Both the position numbers and the translations under genes were made by a program. This document shows, piece after piece, positions 1 through 10,584 of a stretch of DNA of 64,000 bases. How positions within the stretch are numbered: the first letter of the stretch is position 1; each line of letters begins with the position of its first letter. Source of the stretch: Nageia nagi (lineage: Eukaryota > Pinophyta); the NCBI GenBank assembly GCA_050084985.1, contig JBITNC010000001.1, forward strand, positions 205,468,001-205,532,000, given 5' to 3'. The notes under the pieces were generated by a model that had not been told where the DNA came from, did no database searches, and saw only the letters and a program-made list of their open reading frames with translations.

Positions 1-150
1 CTCGACTTCCAAAATAGAAAGGATGAAGAATTACCAGGTGCACTTACTATAGAACTTGCCAAGGCCAAGGCATTCTTCGATGATCGATCTCACGGGATTC
101 CTGAGAACATCTTTGCTGCTGCTCACTCTACCGGTCCCACAGAGGGATGA
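1..150 (+). CDS. 3' end of an unidentified ORF (truncated by the window)
   Basis: The frame beginning at base 1 is open for 49 codons and ends at TGA 148-150. The residues are hydrophilic and contain a run resembling ELAKAKAFFDD. I do not recognise the protein. An LTR-like block (F1) begins about 60 bp downstream. The same order, ORF tail then a related LTR-like block, recurs near 18.8-19.0 kb and 39.7-40.0 kb, so this is probably the end of a retroelement ORF rather than a host gene. The start lies outside the window. Confidence 0.35.
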   Translation, partial: LDFQNRKDEELPGALTIELAKAKAFFDDRSHGIPENIFAAAHSTGPTEG

Positions 151-208
151 TTAGGTAAATGCATATTTTATTTTCCAACTTATTATTCATATATTTTAAA
201 TTTCGCAT

Positions 209-1510
209 TGTGATGGATGAGTTTTTACTCCCACAGTTGCGAAAAGACTCTTGATTTGACATAAAGATGGAATCCAATATAATCGAATGTGATCAGATGC
301 GGATTTAGTTGATGTGACGTTTAGCGGTGCTGTTTGGCTGCAGTTTTGTTTTCTATCAATAGTTTTCGCATTTTACAATACAGTATTAGGGTTGTATAGT
401 TGTTTTAGGGCAACATTTCATTTAATGAGGTTGTTAGTAGCATACTATAAGTACCCCTCATCAGATCATTTTGAAGAGAGATAAGGATCTAGGAGAGATA
501 GTTATGTAGTTAGAGATATGCATATGGTTGAATGTATGAGCATAAAGATTGTGCAATTGCTTTGAGTTGAATGTCAATTTTCTGAAGAGCATATTTTGAA
601 GCGCAACTTTTGCAGTTGAAGTTTTCATTACATGTATGTATGATCAATCTTTCTAGGAAACTTTGTCATCAATGAAAGTCTGATTGTGTATTTCATGGGA
701 TTGTAGTTTATGTTGATGGCATGGCATGCATGTTGTAGCAACATTTATATATTTATGAGCATTTCCTTTGAAAATCCGGCACTTTAGGGAAAGATTGTTG
801 AATATCTTTCTTAAATGGATGATTGATCATTCCTGCAATCTGCATACAGTTGCATTATTTTGGAATTACTCTGCTTTTCTGATATTTGATTGGCTTTATC
901 CACCGGAAATGAGAAACTGATCCACACACCATTTTATATCCACCTTACCACACCGGTGATTACCTTGTGCTCTTGCTAGGGAAAGATCCGAACCCAATCA
1001 CTTCCTCTCTTGCTTGATTACCCAGCGGAAATTTCATAATAAATCTGAAAGCAAAGTCCCAAACCCTATACAACGGTAAATAATCATTACTTACCTTACC
1101 ATCGACTACTAAGTTCACTTCGCTCTTGCATATCTATACACCCGGAATACCATTGTCCTTTGCTTTGAGTATTGTCATGAAAGTTACAGAAAACTGTGAA
1201 AGAATCCCAATAGGTCTGTAATTAATTTGTGGGTCTAGCATACAAGGTACTCCTGAAACCCATTAGTACCACATACCGGGTACTCGTATTTGCATACCAG
1301 CATACCGCCGTACCATGTGATCTAGTTGTGAGTTAACCACCCCAAGCACATTCTTACCTGAGCCACTCCCTCGACAAAAGAACACCTTTGATAGGTAAAG
1401 TCCTTTCAAGTGGAGGTAAGTAACGCTACCTCACTCATCTTGGTGTTGTTTCCCACAGGGAGGAAACAAACTCACGTCAACACTCATAAGTCTCAAAAAA
1501 TGACTAAGTG
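209..1510 (+). mobile_element. LTR-like block F1 (probable 3' or solo LTR)
   Basis: The block opens with TGTGATGGATGAG followed by ACTCCCACA, the imperfect inverted-repeat module shared with F2 (18990), F3 (about 39960) and the D LTRs (14665 and 33145). It contains AGGGCAACA near 408 and a TATA-like CTATAAGTA at about 445-453. A 3' tail near 1394-1430 (TAAAGTCCTTTCAAGTGGAGG) recurs in D1 near 15690 and in F3 near 47905. The outer ends are approximate. I found no partner LTR or TSD. Confidence 0.5.
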
Positions 1511-2449
1511 TTCGAGGAGTACCAAGGTGGTACCCAAGTCTCACTTTTCAAAGGATGCCATCTAGGTTGATATAATTATTATTTTATTGATTGACCAAAG
1601 GCGATTTAATAGTCAATATTCTTTTATTTGAGATAACTAATTTATATTTATTTTTAAAATGTTATGTATTAAAGTTAAATTTTAACTTTAGCATTTTAAA
1701 ATTAAAATAAAAAAAGGCACTAGAGAGACTTAGCGGAATAATAATCAAAATTTAAAAAAAAAATTAAAATGTCTATAGGAAAAAAAAGAAATAAGGTTCC
1801 AACATTAGAAATGTGTAAAAATTAAATTAAATGATTTAATAACCCTTTGCATACCCACAAGTCAAAAATAAATAAATAGAAAGTGCTTAGTCATCTTGAG
1901 GAGAGAAATATTTCCTAAAACCTTAAGTGTTGATTTCTTTCTAAATAAAGGGAGATAAGGACGAATTGTTTAAAAAGACAAATACATGACTTCCAAAATC
2001 ATGCGCTCCACTTAAGGATGTCTCCAGCTCGAGCACATAAAATAAAAGGACAAAAATGTGACTTTTGGTAAGATGCGCTAAAATCAGGAAGGCACTAGAA
2101 TGGAAGAAGATTATTCAAGAGAGGTAGCGTCGGGGAGATTAGTGAAAGGGTTTATGTGCACCATGAAAACTCCTTGTAAGTAGATTTTTGTTATAGCTGC
2201 TGCTGCCTGGAGAAATATGTGAGCAAAACGTGGTAAAATGCATAAATCCTGGAAACCGTTAGACATGCTGCAGCCAGTGGGGATATGCAATTCATGGCTA
2301 TGGCGAGAATGTCTTTGAACTATGTGACGTGTCTATAAACCCTTTGATCTGATGCGGCACTTCAAAACCCACCTAGCAACATAACTTGGGCATGCGTTCA
2401 GGTTTGAGGATGTTAAAAAAAGCTCTGAGAAGGGTAGATTGTCGGGCTT
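1511..2449. other. AT-rich spacer with no recognised gene
   Basis: About 0.9 kb between F1 and the ABCD pseudogene. The first half is strongly A/T-rich with poly-A and poly-T runs. I saw no convincing ORF, RNA gene or LTR boundary. Confidence 0.5.
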
Positions 2450-3301
2450 TATAGTGCATGACGAAGGAGAAAAGATGCCATGGAACCAAAACCAAACAAA
2501 ACCAAGGATACACCAGGCGTGACGAAGACTACAGATACTGAGGTCACGAACTGCTCTTGTGAGAATGCCACGGTTGCAAACGGTAGTGGATAGGTTGTTC
2601 GTATTTTGCAGGATCGTAGAAAAAACAGCGCAAGCAATCATATAAAAGAATTGGTCCAGTTTCTTTGAATATTTGACAGCACTCGCCATAACATCTTTAC
2701 CTGCTGCAGTAGTGAACGGTGGTTTAAAGGCTATGCAGATTGTTATCAGTATCTCATTCTAGTAGGATCTTACAAAGCATCTACACGAAGCTTACCTTAC
2801 AAACCATGTATATTATGTGGCATCTAATTTAGGAGGGCTTTAAAGTCCAAGCCAGCGTATTACTGAGGATGTTGCAAAGTTCTGATCGACAATAAGTGAG
2901 CTATCTTCAGATACATTTAAACCTATATTAGAGGTCATCTTCTTCAACCGCTCTTTAGCAGAGACAATTGGGTGTAAAAGGCAGATTGTACTGCATGGGT
3001 ATTTCACTTTATCTTCAGCATTTGTTTGTGTATTATTAGTTCACCCTTAGCCTTTATCACGGCACAAGAAGCAACTTTGTCAGAAAATTCAGAGACACAC
3101 ATCAAAGAGTTGTGGCACATGTTGAAGAGATAACATCTAATGATCCACTAGGAAGAGCTGCAGAATGCAAGATTCTAGATGACCATTTACACAGATTAAT
3201 ATGACATTCAAAACTATATACATTGCAAAGATTTCTCCAACTGGTTGTAGATGGTTATGCTGTCAAATATCTCACTCCAGTTACTGGGCCTTGTGTTTTT
3301 G
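2450..3301 (+). pseudogene. ABCD-type ABC transporter pseudogene, 5' part (membrane domain)
   Basis: Read across several frames, this stretch gives the membrane domain of an ABCD-type transporter, the family that carries fatty acyl-CoA into peroxisomes. Recognisable pieces in order are LPAAVVNGGLKAM (about 2690), HLHEAYLTN, QRITEDVAKF (about 2855), SELSSDTFKPILEVIFF, an AFITAQEATLSEN-like piece near 3050-3090, and VVDGYAVKYLTPVTG just before 3301. There are several in-frame stops (for example after VAKF and after ISISF) and frame changes, so it is not functional. I see no introns, which would suit a processed copy. The coding sense resumes at 18204 after the element B insertion. The 5' limit is uncertain. 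Confidence 0.75.
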
Positions 3302-3573
3302 TGTGATGTTCCCTTTGTATATTTAGTGGGACCAGTTTGGTCATCTCGTATTATACTTTATTCATGTACTTGCATTTGCATTGTTGTAATTTAGGATAGG
3401 AGATTTAATGGGTCAGTGGACCCTACTGTGAGCACCAAGTGAGACATCTCCCTCCTAAGTAGTAGATTAGGCATCTGTTCTATTGGAGATCCTGGATTGT
3501 GGGAATCCCAAGGTATATTTATGTATTAGAGTGATGGACGGCCACCTGCATACTAGCACCTGGGGAGGGCCCC

Positions 3574-3721
3574 ACACCCCCACGTTGGCACTTTAAGTGG
3601 TCAGGACCCCATGTTGGCACTTTAAGTGGTCAGGACCCCATGTTGGCACTTTAAGTGGTCAGGACCCCATGTTGGCACTTTAAGTGCTTATGACCCCACG
3701 TTGGCACTTTAAGTGATCATG
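3574..3721 (+). repeat. U3 tandem array, five 29-bp units
   Basis: GTTGGCACTTTAAGTG recurs with starts at 3584, 3613, 3642, 3671 and 3700, exactly 29 bp apart. Each unit joins CCCCA(C/T)GTTGG to CACTTTAAGTG, an 11-bp palindrome with one central base. The array ends about 25 bp before the TATA box, the position expected of an enhancer array. Confidence 0.9.
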
Positions 3722-3745
3722 AGATCCGGACATAAGATAGTAGTG

Positions 3746-3754
3746 TATAAATAG
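3746..3754 (+). promoter_or_regulatory. TATA box of the element B 5' LTR
   Basis: TATAAATAG, followed by a conserved stretch (ACACTAGAGCTTCATTA). The same box is at 17442-17450 in the right LTR and, reversed, at 13082-13090 in the 5' LTR of element C. It is the likely U3/R core promoter. Confidence 0.7.
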
Positions 3755-4510
3755 ACACTAGAGCTTCATTATTGGACGCACTTGTTGATTATTACTTCTA
3801 CTACAGTCCTTCAAACACAAATCTTAGCGGAGCTAAGCAACCATTTCTAGGCGGAGCGTCTAGAGGGCAGTTAGGTTGAGGGATCCTATTTGTCTATGGC
3901 ATTGGTGGAGCACCTTTGCCTATCTGGTGGCATTCCAAGTGTTTACTTCTACCATTCAGTTGGTCAACTAGAGTTCCAAGAGGGCTCCTTCAGTGGAGAG
4001 GATTTGAGGTATGAGGGGGTAGATCTGTCCCATGGTTCCATAGTTCGTCCAGTATTGGAGATACTTAATATTGTGCCCTAGTTGGCTCCTTCGAGGCCAA
4101 CATCTGCCCCTTAGGGCTTGGTATTGTATTATTTTCATATCATTTGTATACAGCCATAGGGCATTGGATCTCATTCGTGTATTGTGTATTCCATACTTGT
4201 GCATGCGTTGGATTGTTTATGCTTCACTGTGCATGTATGAGCCAGATGTTGGCATTCTGATGTGTTATTCATTGTTATATGCTTGCAATTGCTAGACGTT
4301 GGCATAATGATGTATTAATGATTGGATCTTGCATGTTATACTTAAAAGTTGGCATCTTGAGGGTTTGAATGTTTAATGCTAATGCCCTAACCCTAACGTT
4401 GCATATTTGAGGGTGTGTTGGCTTGTGTTTGGTGCCCTAGACCTGACGTCAGGATTTGATGGTCTAAATTTGATAGTTGTGGTTGAATTTCATTTTTGGA
4501 TCATCCCAAG

Positions 4511-4522
4511 TGGTATCAGAGC
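4511..4522 (+). other. Primer-binding site of element B
   Basis: TGGTATCAGAGC, complementary to the 3' end of plant initiator tRNA-Met, lies two bases after the 5' LTR. Chromovirus A and, with one or two changes, elements C and E have the same site. Confidence 0.85.
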
Positions 4523-4594
4523 CTGGATTTGGCCAGCCTATGTATGAAACCCAATATCCATTGCTACTACACCAGGTACATCAACCAAAGACGT

Positions 4595-6080
4595 ATGGCA
4601 TCCACTACAAAGAGAGGAAGATCACATGCAGAGGAGGCATCAGAGAGAGCTGACCAAGAGGAGGATAGACGACCATGGATGAATGAGCCACAAGAAGAGA
4701 GGGTTTCTGGTGATGAGGGAGAGGCACAAAGAGACAGGCAGAGGATTGCCAAGAAGAGGAGTTCCACTCCGGTTCCAGGATCCGCTTCCGAACAAAAGTT
4801 TGATGAGCTCATTTCAGCCATTCACAATATGACCGAAGTGATGACTTCTATGGATCGAAAGATGACTAGACATTGGGGAGATCTTGATGAGCCAAAGAGG
4901 TGCCATACAGCCCCACAGCATACCAAAGAAGATCAAGAAGCACTGCACCATGTTTAGGATGAGAGGAAGCACCCACGACTAGCCAGGGAAGACAGGGAGC
5001 ACCCATGTTGGGCCAAGGATGAAAGGGAACACCCACGTTTGGCCAGAGATGACCAGGAGACCCCATGTCTAGCCAGGGATGAGAGAGGAGCACCACGTTT
5101 GGCCAAAGGAGACAAAGATGAGTGGATTGAGGAGGATCGGACCAATCATGAGCCTAGCTTGAGGAGATCTTGGAGTTTGAGGGATAGAGTCTACTTACCA
5201 TGGATCGATGGGAAAGCCAAAAGCCACTTTCCTGAGATCCCATTCACACAGAGCACCCTAGGGTACAAACCCTCTCCTAAGGAGATACCTGGAGGAGGAC
5301 ATTGGCAAGATGGAAGAGTAGCCAGTAATTCCGAAGCCATCTAGGCCCATGTTTGTGAAAAAGGCTAGGGAGGCTTCGAAGAGCAAGGTGCCTAGTCTGG
5401 TAAAGTTGAACCAGATCTTCAGAGAGTATTCCATGTTGGATCCAAGACTAAGGAGGGATGTCAACTTCAACAGCTATCTTAAGCTCTTGGTGTTGAAGGG
5501 TAGCTCAACGATTGGTGAAGAGGTTTGACCAAAAGAAAGAGAATGACTACTTCGGACATCTGACAACATTGAGGCAATCGAGTGTTGTTGACGAGTATTT
5601 GATAGACTTCCAGAGGATAGCCGTCATGATCCACCACATTCCTGAGGAGAGACTAGCTTTTCTCTTCATCGAGGGTTTGACGAAGCCTCTACCAGTAATG
5701 GTCAAGGTGTCCTCTCCTAGGAGCCTTGATGATGCTATTCGGGCAACCTATGACTTGGAACCCACCGTGAAATCCCTTAGGCAAGGACTTGTATCCAAGG
5801 GGCCAGCTAACCGAAGGCCATTTGTTGAGGGGCCTAGCAAGGCCAAGACACTTCATCCAGGCCATTGGACGTAGCCACACGGAGGAAGCCGAGAGAAGAG
5901 GGCAAGTGCTTCTACTGCAAGAAGACTTGGGAGCCCAAGCAACATTGTTTGGGGAAGGGACAAGTACATTATATTGAGGTGTTTTCGAAAGATGAGTCGG
6001 ATGATTCAGACTTGGAGGTGGGAGAAGATACCATGGAGCCAAGGTCACCACGGGTTGAGGCCACTCTCAGAAGCATGATC
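4595..6080 (+). pseudogene. Element B gag (decayed)
   Basis: Capsid-like polyprotein. Translation from ATG 4595 (MASTTKRGRSH) runs to a TAG at 4955-4957 and continues in the same frame to 5344. Frame changes and stops follow, and sense resumes at 5512-5874 with retrotransposon-gag residues (KRFDQKKENDYF, EERLAFLFIEGLTKPL, SLDDAIRATYDLE). A zinc-knuckle-like piece (CFYC then HC) lies near 5900-5945. Compared with element E, B lacks the core around GDALKWWQHEL just upstream of KRFDQKK, so it has an internal deletion. An arginine/glutamate-rich repeat (HPRLAR-type) sits in its middle. It resembles gag of chromovirus A in layout. Confidence 0.8.
4966..5104 (+). repeat. 30-bp tandem repeat inside element B gag
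   Basis: Units align at 4971, 5001, 5031, 5061 and 5091, exactly 30 bp apart. Each carries CCCACG(T)TTGG or a decayed form and encodes REHPRLARD-like decapeptides. The same DNA word in the 3' ORF is read in another frame as PTLG. Confidence 0.85.
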
Positions 6081-6369
6081 GCTTCACTGCATGGAGTGAA
6101 GAAGTACTTGACATTCAAGATTGTGGGACAGGCGAGTGGACAAGATATGATGGTGCTGATTGATCCTAGAGCATCTCACAACTTCATAGATGTCGGCTTT
6201 GTTGAGAGGAAGAATTTGAGGACCAAGGCATTGTTGTGCCCACACAACACACCGCAAGATGCAGCATTTTTGGGATCCTATTTTTTCAAAGGCAATGAGG
6301 TGCATTGCCTTGAGATTGGCTTTTGCCGACGAATAGTTCATTCTAAAGAGTAGCAAAGTATCCAGCCGC
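6081..6369 (+). pseudogene. Element B protease, 5' half
   Basis: Retropepsin-like domain continuing from gag (VKKYLTFKIVGQASGQDMMV, then LIDPRASHNFID). The active-site triplet expected as DSG or DGG reads DPR here and also in element E, so this lineage has lost the catalytic motif. The domain is cut near 6370 by D1 and resumes near 15776. Confidence 0.7.
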
Positions 6370-6439
6370 AAATTTTGTAGCCAAGGAGCTAGGATTTGAG
6401 AGCTATTGACAAAGTACGAATTTTTGGCTCTAACATAAG

Positions 6440-6830
6440 ATCGATAGAGATAGGGCCATTTTGGTCAATTTTGAGCCCAAAAAAGGCGAGCATAACCAAA
6501 AGGTGCGTTTTGGTCACTTTTGAGCCTAAAAAGCTAAAAAATAGTTAGTATCACTAAAAAGCATGTTTTGGTCAATTTTGATCCCGGAAGTGGTCAATAT
6601 GGTAAAAATATGCATTTTTGCACAGGTTAAGCTCAAAAATAACCAAAAGTGCAAAGTTGAGCTCCAAATGACTAGAAATGTTGGAAATGATCGTTTTTGC
6701 CTAAAAATGCCTAAAATATACACTAAGAGCTCGAAAATGATCAAAAATGCAAAGTTTGAGCTCGAAAGTGCCGAAAAGTGCGTTTTGGTCGAGTTCAAGC
6801 TCGGAAAAGATGGAAATGACCGAGATGATA
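6440..6830 (+). repeat. Degenerate ~50-bp tandem repeats of D1
   Basis: Variants of GTGCGTTTTGGTCA(A/C)TTTTGAGC recur near 6457, 6507, 6560 and 6778, with more diverged copies between. The frames open here (for example 6563-6940) are lysine-rich by-products of the repeat. Confidence 0.6.
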
Positions 6831-7204
6831 GGGAATTGATCATGAGTGTTCTAAAACAACGAATACAACCAAAGATGGTGCACGAAAGCTATTCACAGGA
6901 CGTTGTGAGACAGTTCAACGTGCCAAACTATCTATTTTGAAGCTTTAAGGAATCCCAACTCCAGGAGATGGTGTTAATGAGTAGTGAGGACAGATTTTAA
7001 TGATAAAGGGAGATGAAGAATACAGTTCCAGACATATTTGGGCTTGGAACTTTTAAGTTCTGATTGAAGGGGTTCCCTAGGGAATGGGGTTCCCTAGGGA
7101 ATGAAATCAAGAGACAAGTTTTGACTTCCAAGAAGTGTGGAGTTGAGTTTGAGCCTAGAAAAAGGACATTTTTCAAGTAATGTCAAAATGAAAATCTAAG
7201 AGAA

Positions 7205-7908
7205 AGGTGTGATGCCAAATCCAATTTTAGGCACCTTTACTCTTGAAATATTTGAAAAAAGTCAAAAAATGCCCTTCCTAGAGTTTTCCCTCGCTCAAGT
7301 TTGGAAATTAGCCTAAAACCTCCAAAACGAGCACCTACCCTTCTTGCACCCCAAAATTGCAAAAACTCAAAATTTTTGATCTCCATGAGGTGTAGGATGG
7401 GATTTCACACAAGATTGATGATTTGAGCTTTCAAAAAAAATGAGATTTAATCCCTCAAAATCATCAAAAATTGATCAGCAAATGAGAGAGCTCCAAAATT
7501 TTCCAAAGTTGGCCAAATCAAAAAAGAAGAAAGAGGTAAGGTGGCAAATCCAAAATGGAGCATCTTTGCTCTTGAAATTTTAAAAAATGACAAATTTTTG
7601 CCCTCCCTGAAGTTAGGCACTGGTTTTGCATGATTTCCCTCATTTGCCCAAGTTTCCAAAATTGCCTAAAACCCCCAAAACCTGCGCCAAGCTTGGGAGC
7701 ACTCAAAACTTGTCAAAATTCAAAAAATTTGGTCCTAGGAGCATGGGAAATCCAATTTTGCACAAGTTTCATGTTATAAGTTTTTGAAAAAATGTTGATC
7801 TACTCCCTCAAAATCACAAAAAATGGATCAGCCAATGGGAGAGCTTGAAAAATTTTCCAAATTTTTTAAAATGGTCAAAACCAAAATTGGAGAGAAAGGT
7901 AGGGTGGA
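7205..7908 (+). repeat. D1 tandem units of about 330-370 bp, left part
   Basis: A block starting GCCAAATCCAA and leading into CTTTGCTCTTGAAATTT recurs at about 7209 and 7541. It begins again at the C insertion point and continues at 13563. Each unit also has a CCAAAACCTGCGCCAAG-like segment. Confidence 0.65.
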
Positions 7909-9079
7909 TGTGATGATCCAAATTTAATTTCAACCATAAACTAGCAATTTAATTTCAGTTCTAGGGCATCAACATACAATCAAACAAACCCTCAAGTGCC
8001 AACGTTAGGGTTGGGATAATGAATAAGCATCATAATAATGGAAACATGCCAACATCTAGCTCATACACTTGATTAGCAATGAACATCACATTACAACGCC
8101 AACATTTTGCTCATACATGTACAATGAAGCAAAGACAATCCAAAGCATGCACAAGTATGGAATACGCAACACAATAATGAGATCCAATACCCTCTGGCTG
8201 TATACAAAAGATATGAATAGCAATAATACAATACCAATCCCTAAGGGGCAGTCGTTGGCCTCCAAGGAGCCAACTAGGGCACAACAACAAGTATCTCCAA
8301 TACCGGACAAACTACGGAACCATGGGACAAATCTACAACCTCAGATCTCGAATCCTCTCCACTGAAGGAGCCCTCCTCGAACTCTGGCTGATCAATTGAA
8401 CGGTAGAAGTAAACCCTCAGAATGCCACTGGATGGGCAAAGGTGCTCCACCAATGCCGTAGATAATCAAGATCCCAATGCTTGACTACCCTCTAGACGCT
8501 CCACCTAGGAATGGTTGCTTAGCACCGCTAAGAGTTGCGTCCGAAGGACTATAGTAGAAGTGTAATAATAATAAGTGTGTCCAGTAATGAAGCTCCAATG
8601 TCTATTCATACATTACTTATGTCTGTATCTCACCTAGGTGTCATCCCAGGCCCATCTAATCCAACGTTGGGTATTTGGGAGGCCCAATCACTTAAAGTGC
8701 CAACATGGGGGTCATGATCACTTAAGTTGCCAAGTGGGGTCCCTAGCACTTAAAGTGCCAACGTGGGGGTTTTGGAGTCCTCATGAGCCAACGTGGGGGT
8801 GTGGGGCCCTCCCCAGTGTGGCGCTAGCATGCTAGTGCTTGTCCATCACTCTAATGCATAAACATACCTTGGGATTCCCACAATCCGAGATCTCCAATAC
8901 ATTACATGCCTAATCTACTACTTATGAGGGAGACGTCCCACTTGGGGCTCACAGTGGGGTCCACTTGACCCATTAAGTCTCCTATCCTAAGTTACAACAA
9001 CGTAAATGCAAATATATCAAATAGATATAGTACAAGATGACCAGACTGATCCCACTAAAATTACAAAAGGGATATCACA
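7909..9079 (-). repeat. Element C 3' LTR
   Basis: On the plus strand it starts TGTGATGATCC and ends GGGATATCACA, i.e. it begins TGTGATATCCC in element orientation. Its U3 carries CACGTTGG and CACTTTAAGTG motifs (reverse at 8640-8810), with a TATA-like TATGAATAG upstream of R. The adjacent purine tract identifies it as the 3' LTR. Confidence 0.85.
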
Positions 9080-9090
9080 AAGCCTCCCCT

Positions 9091-9867
9091 CTAGCGATTG
9101 CTTGCCCTAAAGCAATTAGAATATGATCCAGGGTCCCAAACCCATCTTAAGGGGTAGAGTCCATCATGCTCAAGAGAAGAAATCATATCAACTGTGCATC
9201 CAACCAATTTGACCTCAAGAGTGTGCTCAACAACCTTCCAAGAATCAACAAGTGTATGATGCTCAAATCTAAAATGAAGATCGGCATGTAAGGGCTCAAA
9301 ACATGTCTTGAAGAAACATAGGGTTGTATGTATATGGAAATCTCCGAGAGGATATACCTGCAAAAACCTCAAGTAAATCATATGCAAGTATAAACAAGTG
9401 GAGCCTTTGCTCCCAATCTGAGGCCAAGCTCTCTCCAATCCCAACGTAGAGTCCAAGACTCCTCCAATCAGCAATCTGAAACCAAATGCTTCCCCAACCT
9501 CTAACGTGGGGTGCCCACATGTCAGCTGAAATCTCGTGAAATTAGACCTTCCCAAGTCCAACATGGTATCCTCCAACTCGTGAAACCTCCATAAGGGGAA
9601 TGCAAACTTCCTCAAACTCAACGATGGGTGCCCATCACCATCACACCTCTCAACAGCAATCCTGGCCTCCCCACTCCTCAACATGGGACACCAATTCTCC
9701 TGGCAGCTCCTCATGGGATGGTGAGCCTCCCAGATACCCAACGTGGCATGACAGGACTCCTCGAAGCTCAACGTGGGGTGGCTACTCCTCAGGAAGCTCA
9801 ACGTGGGTGAGCAACCTCTAGTGTGTCCAACGTGGGGTGGTAACTCTCCTAGATGCCCAACATGCAT
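9091..9867 (-). CDS. Element C 3' ORF with decapeptide (PTLG-type) repeats
   Basis: An uninterrupted 258-codon frame on the element's coding strand, ending next to the polypurine tract. The N-terminal third is a degenerate 10-residue repeat (HPTLSFEES, HATLGIWEA and similar), encoded by 30-bp units whose ACGTGG cores on the plus strand lie at 9741, 9771, 9801 and 9830. The C-terminal part includes STCLYLHMIYLRFLQV, matched by B near 16600 (LTMIFLRFLQV) and E (LPMIYLRLL). I do not recognise the protein. It has no visible enzyme motif, signal peptide or zinc site. That it is translated is inference. Confidence 0.6.
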   Translation of the reverse strand: MHVGHLGELPPHVGHTRGCSPTLSFLRSSHPTLSFEESCHATLGIWEAHHPMRSCQENWCPMLRSGEARIAVERCDGDGHPSLSLRKFAFPLWRFHELEDTMLDLGRSNFTRFQLTCGHPTLEVGEAFGFRLLIGGVLDSTLGLERAWPQIGSKGSTCLYLHMIYLRFLQVYPLGDFHIHTTLCFFKTCFEPLHADLHFRFEHHTLVDSWKVVEHTLEVKLVGCTVDMISSLEHDGLYPLRWVWDPGSYSNCFRASNR

Positions 9868-10584
9868 CCAACAAACTCATCTTCAAGCGTGTACACAACA
9901 ATCCTCAAAAATGAACAATTATATTCAAAGTGAGGTCAAACCAACTTCCCAACATGCATGTTAACATCAGAAATGCAAGCTACTATCAATCTACAAAGAT
10001 ATGTGATCTTTCTCATGCGCTCAAAGTCACCAAATAGGTTTAGAAAACCAGCAGTCCCCCTGCATCCCGATGCTATCCATGATGAGCATAACATGGAGCG
10101 TAAACGTGGGTGGCACTTCCCGCAACCATTGCTGATTTCTCCTCATGCAACAATGTCTTCAAGTGATGCAGAGTGGAACAAAACATTCTCTTCCAAAAAT
10201 CAGCAAGTGTGTGATAGTTAGATCTGAAATGAAAGTCAGCATACAATGGCTCAAAATCAGTTCTCAATGTTCCCCATGCATCGGACGAACATATGATAAC
10301 AACCTCTACAGTGGACAAGGAAGTTGTCAACTTGGCTTCTTCCAAAATATCCCCAAATGGTACAAGGAAAGTCATCCATGGAATCTTCAACTATGTACAA
10401 ACAGCAGGTAATACACCAATTCCTGAGATGCCAACAACAAGCCAAGCACAGTCCCAAAATCCCATGCAATGCTCAACAGTCCATTCGTTATCGAATGTAG
10501 CCATTAATCAGAGTTATCAATCCTTAAACCATCATCAAGGCATGCAACAATACATCCACTAACAGTTACCAATGTGTCCTCAAT
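9868..10584 (-). pseudogene. Element C internal region, decayed coding-like sequence
   Basis: Between the 3' ORF and the captured segment. Short minus-strand frames (for example 10257-10469) look like a continuation of the captured segment broken by stops. One stretch with ISNGCGKCHPRL-like residues is not identified. I could not place the right edge of the 3' ORF sequence precisely. Confidence 0.35.

Larger units (their letters stand above)
3302..4508 (+). repeat. Element B 5' LTR
   Basis: It begins TGTGATGTTCCC and ends GGATCATCCCA, directly before the tRNA-Met primer site. At 1207 bp it is shorter than the 1321 bp right LTR, chiefly because its U3 tandem array holds fewer units. It contains the U3 array at 3574-3721 and a TATA box at 3746-3754. 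Short open frames inside it (3890-4081, 4071-4295) recur in the other LTR and are not genes. Confidence 0.88.

Noticed and set aside
2333-2689. 118-codon minus-strand frame
   Set aside because: It is antisense to the ABCD pseudogene, whose plus-strand reading gives recognisable transporter residues.
3574-3721. Regular 29-bp repeats that could suggest a CRISPR array
   Set aside because: The units are contiguous without unique spacers, lie in a plant LTR U3 and have no cas genes.
3890-4295. Short ORFs in the B LTR, repeated at 17761-17991 and reversed in C
   Set aside because: They recur because the LTRs are repeats. Codon changes between copies show no protein conservation and nothing recognisable is encoded.
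4511-4522. tRNA gene signal at the Met-like 12-mer
   Set aside because: Only the primer-binding complement is present, with no cloverleaf or A/B boxes. The same applies at 41193, 12344 and 60631.
9600-9821. His/Ser/Thr-rich plus-strand ORFs
   Set aside because: They are antisense to the element C 3' repeat ORF and arise from the same 30-bp units.
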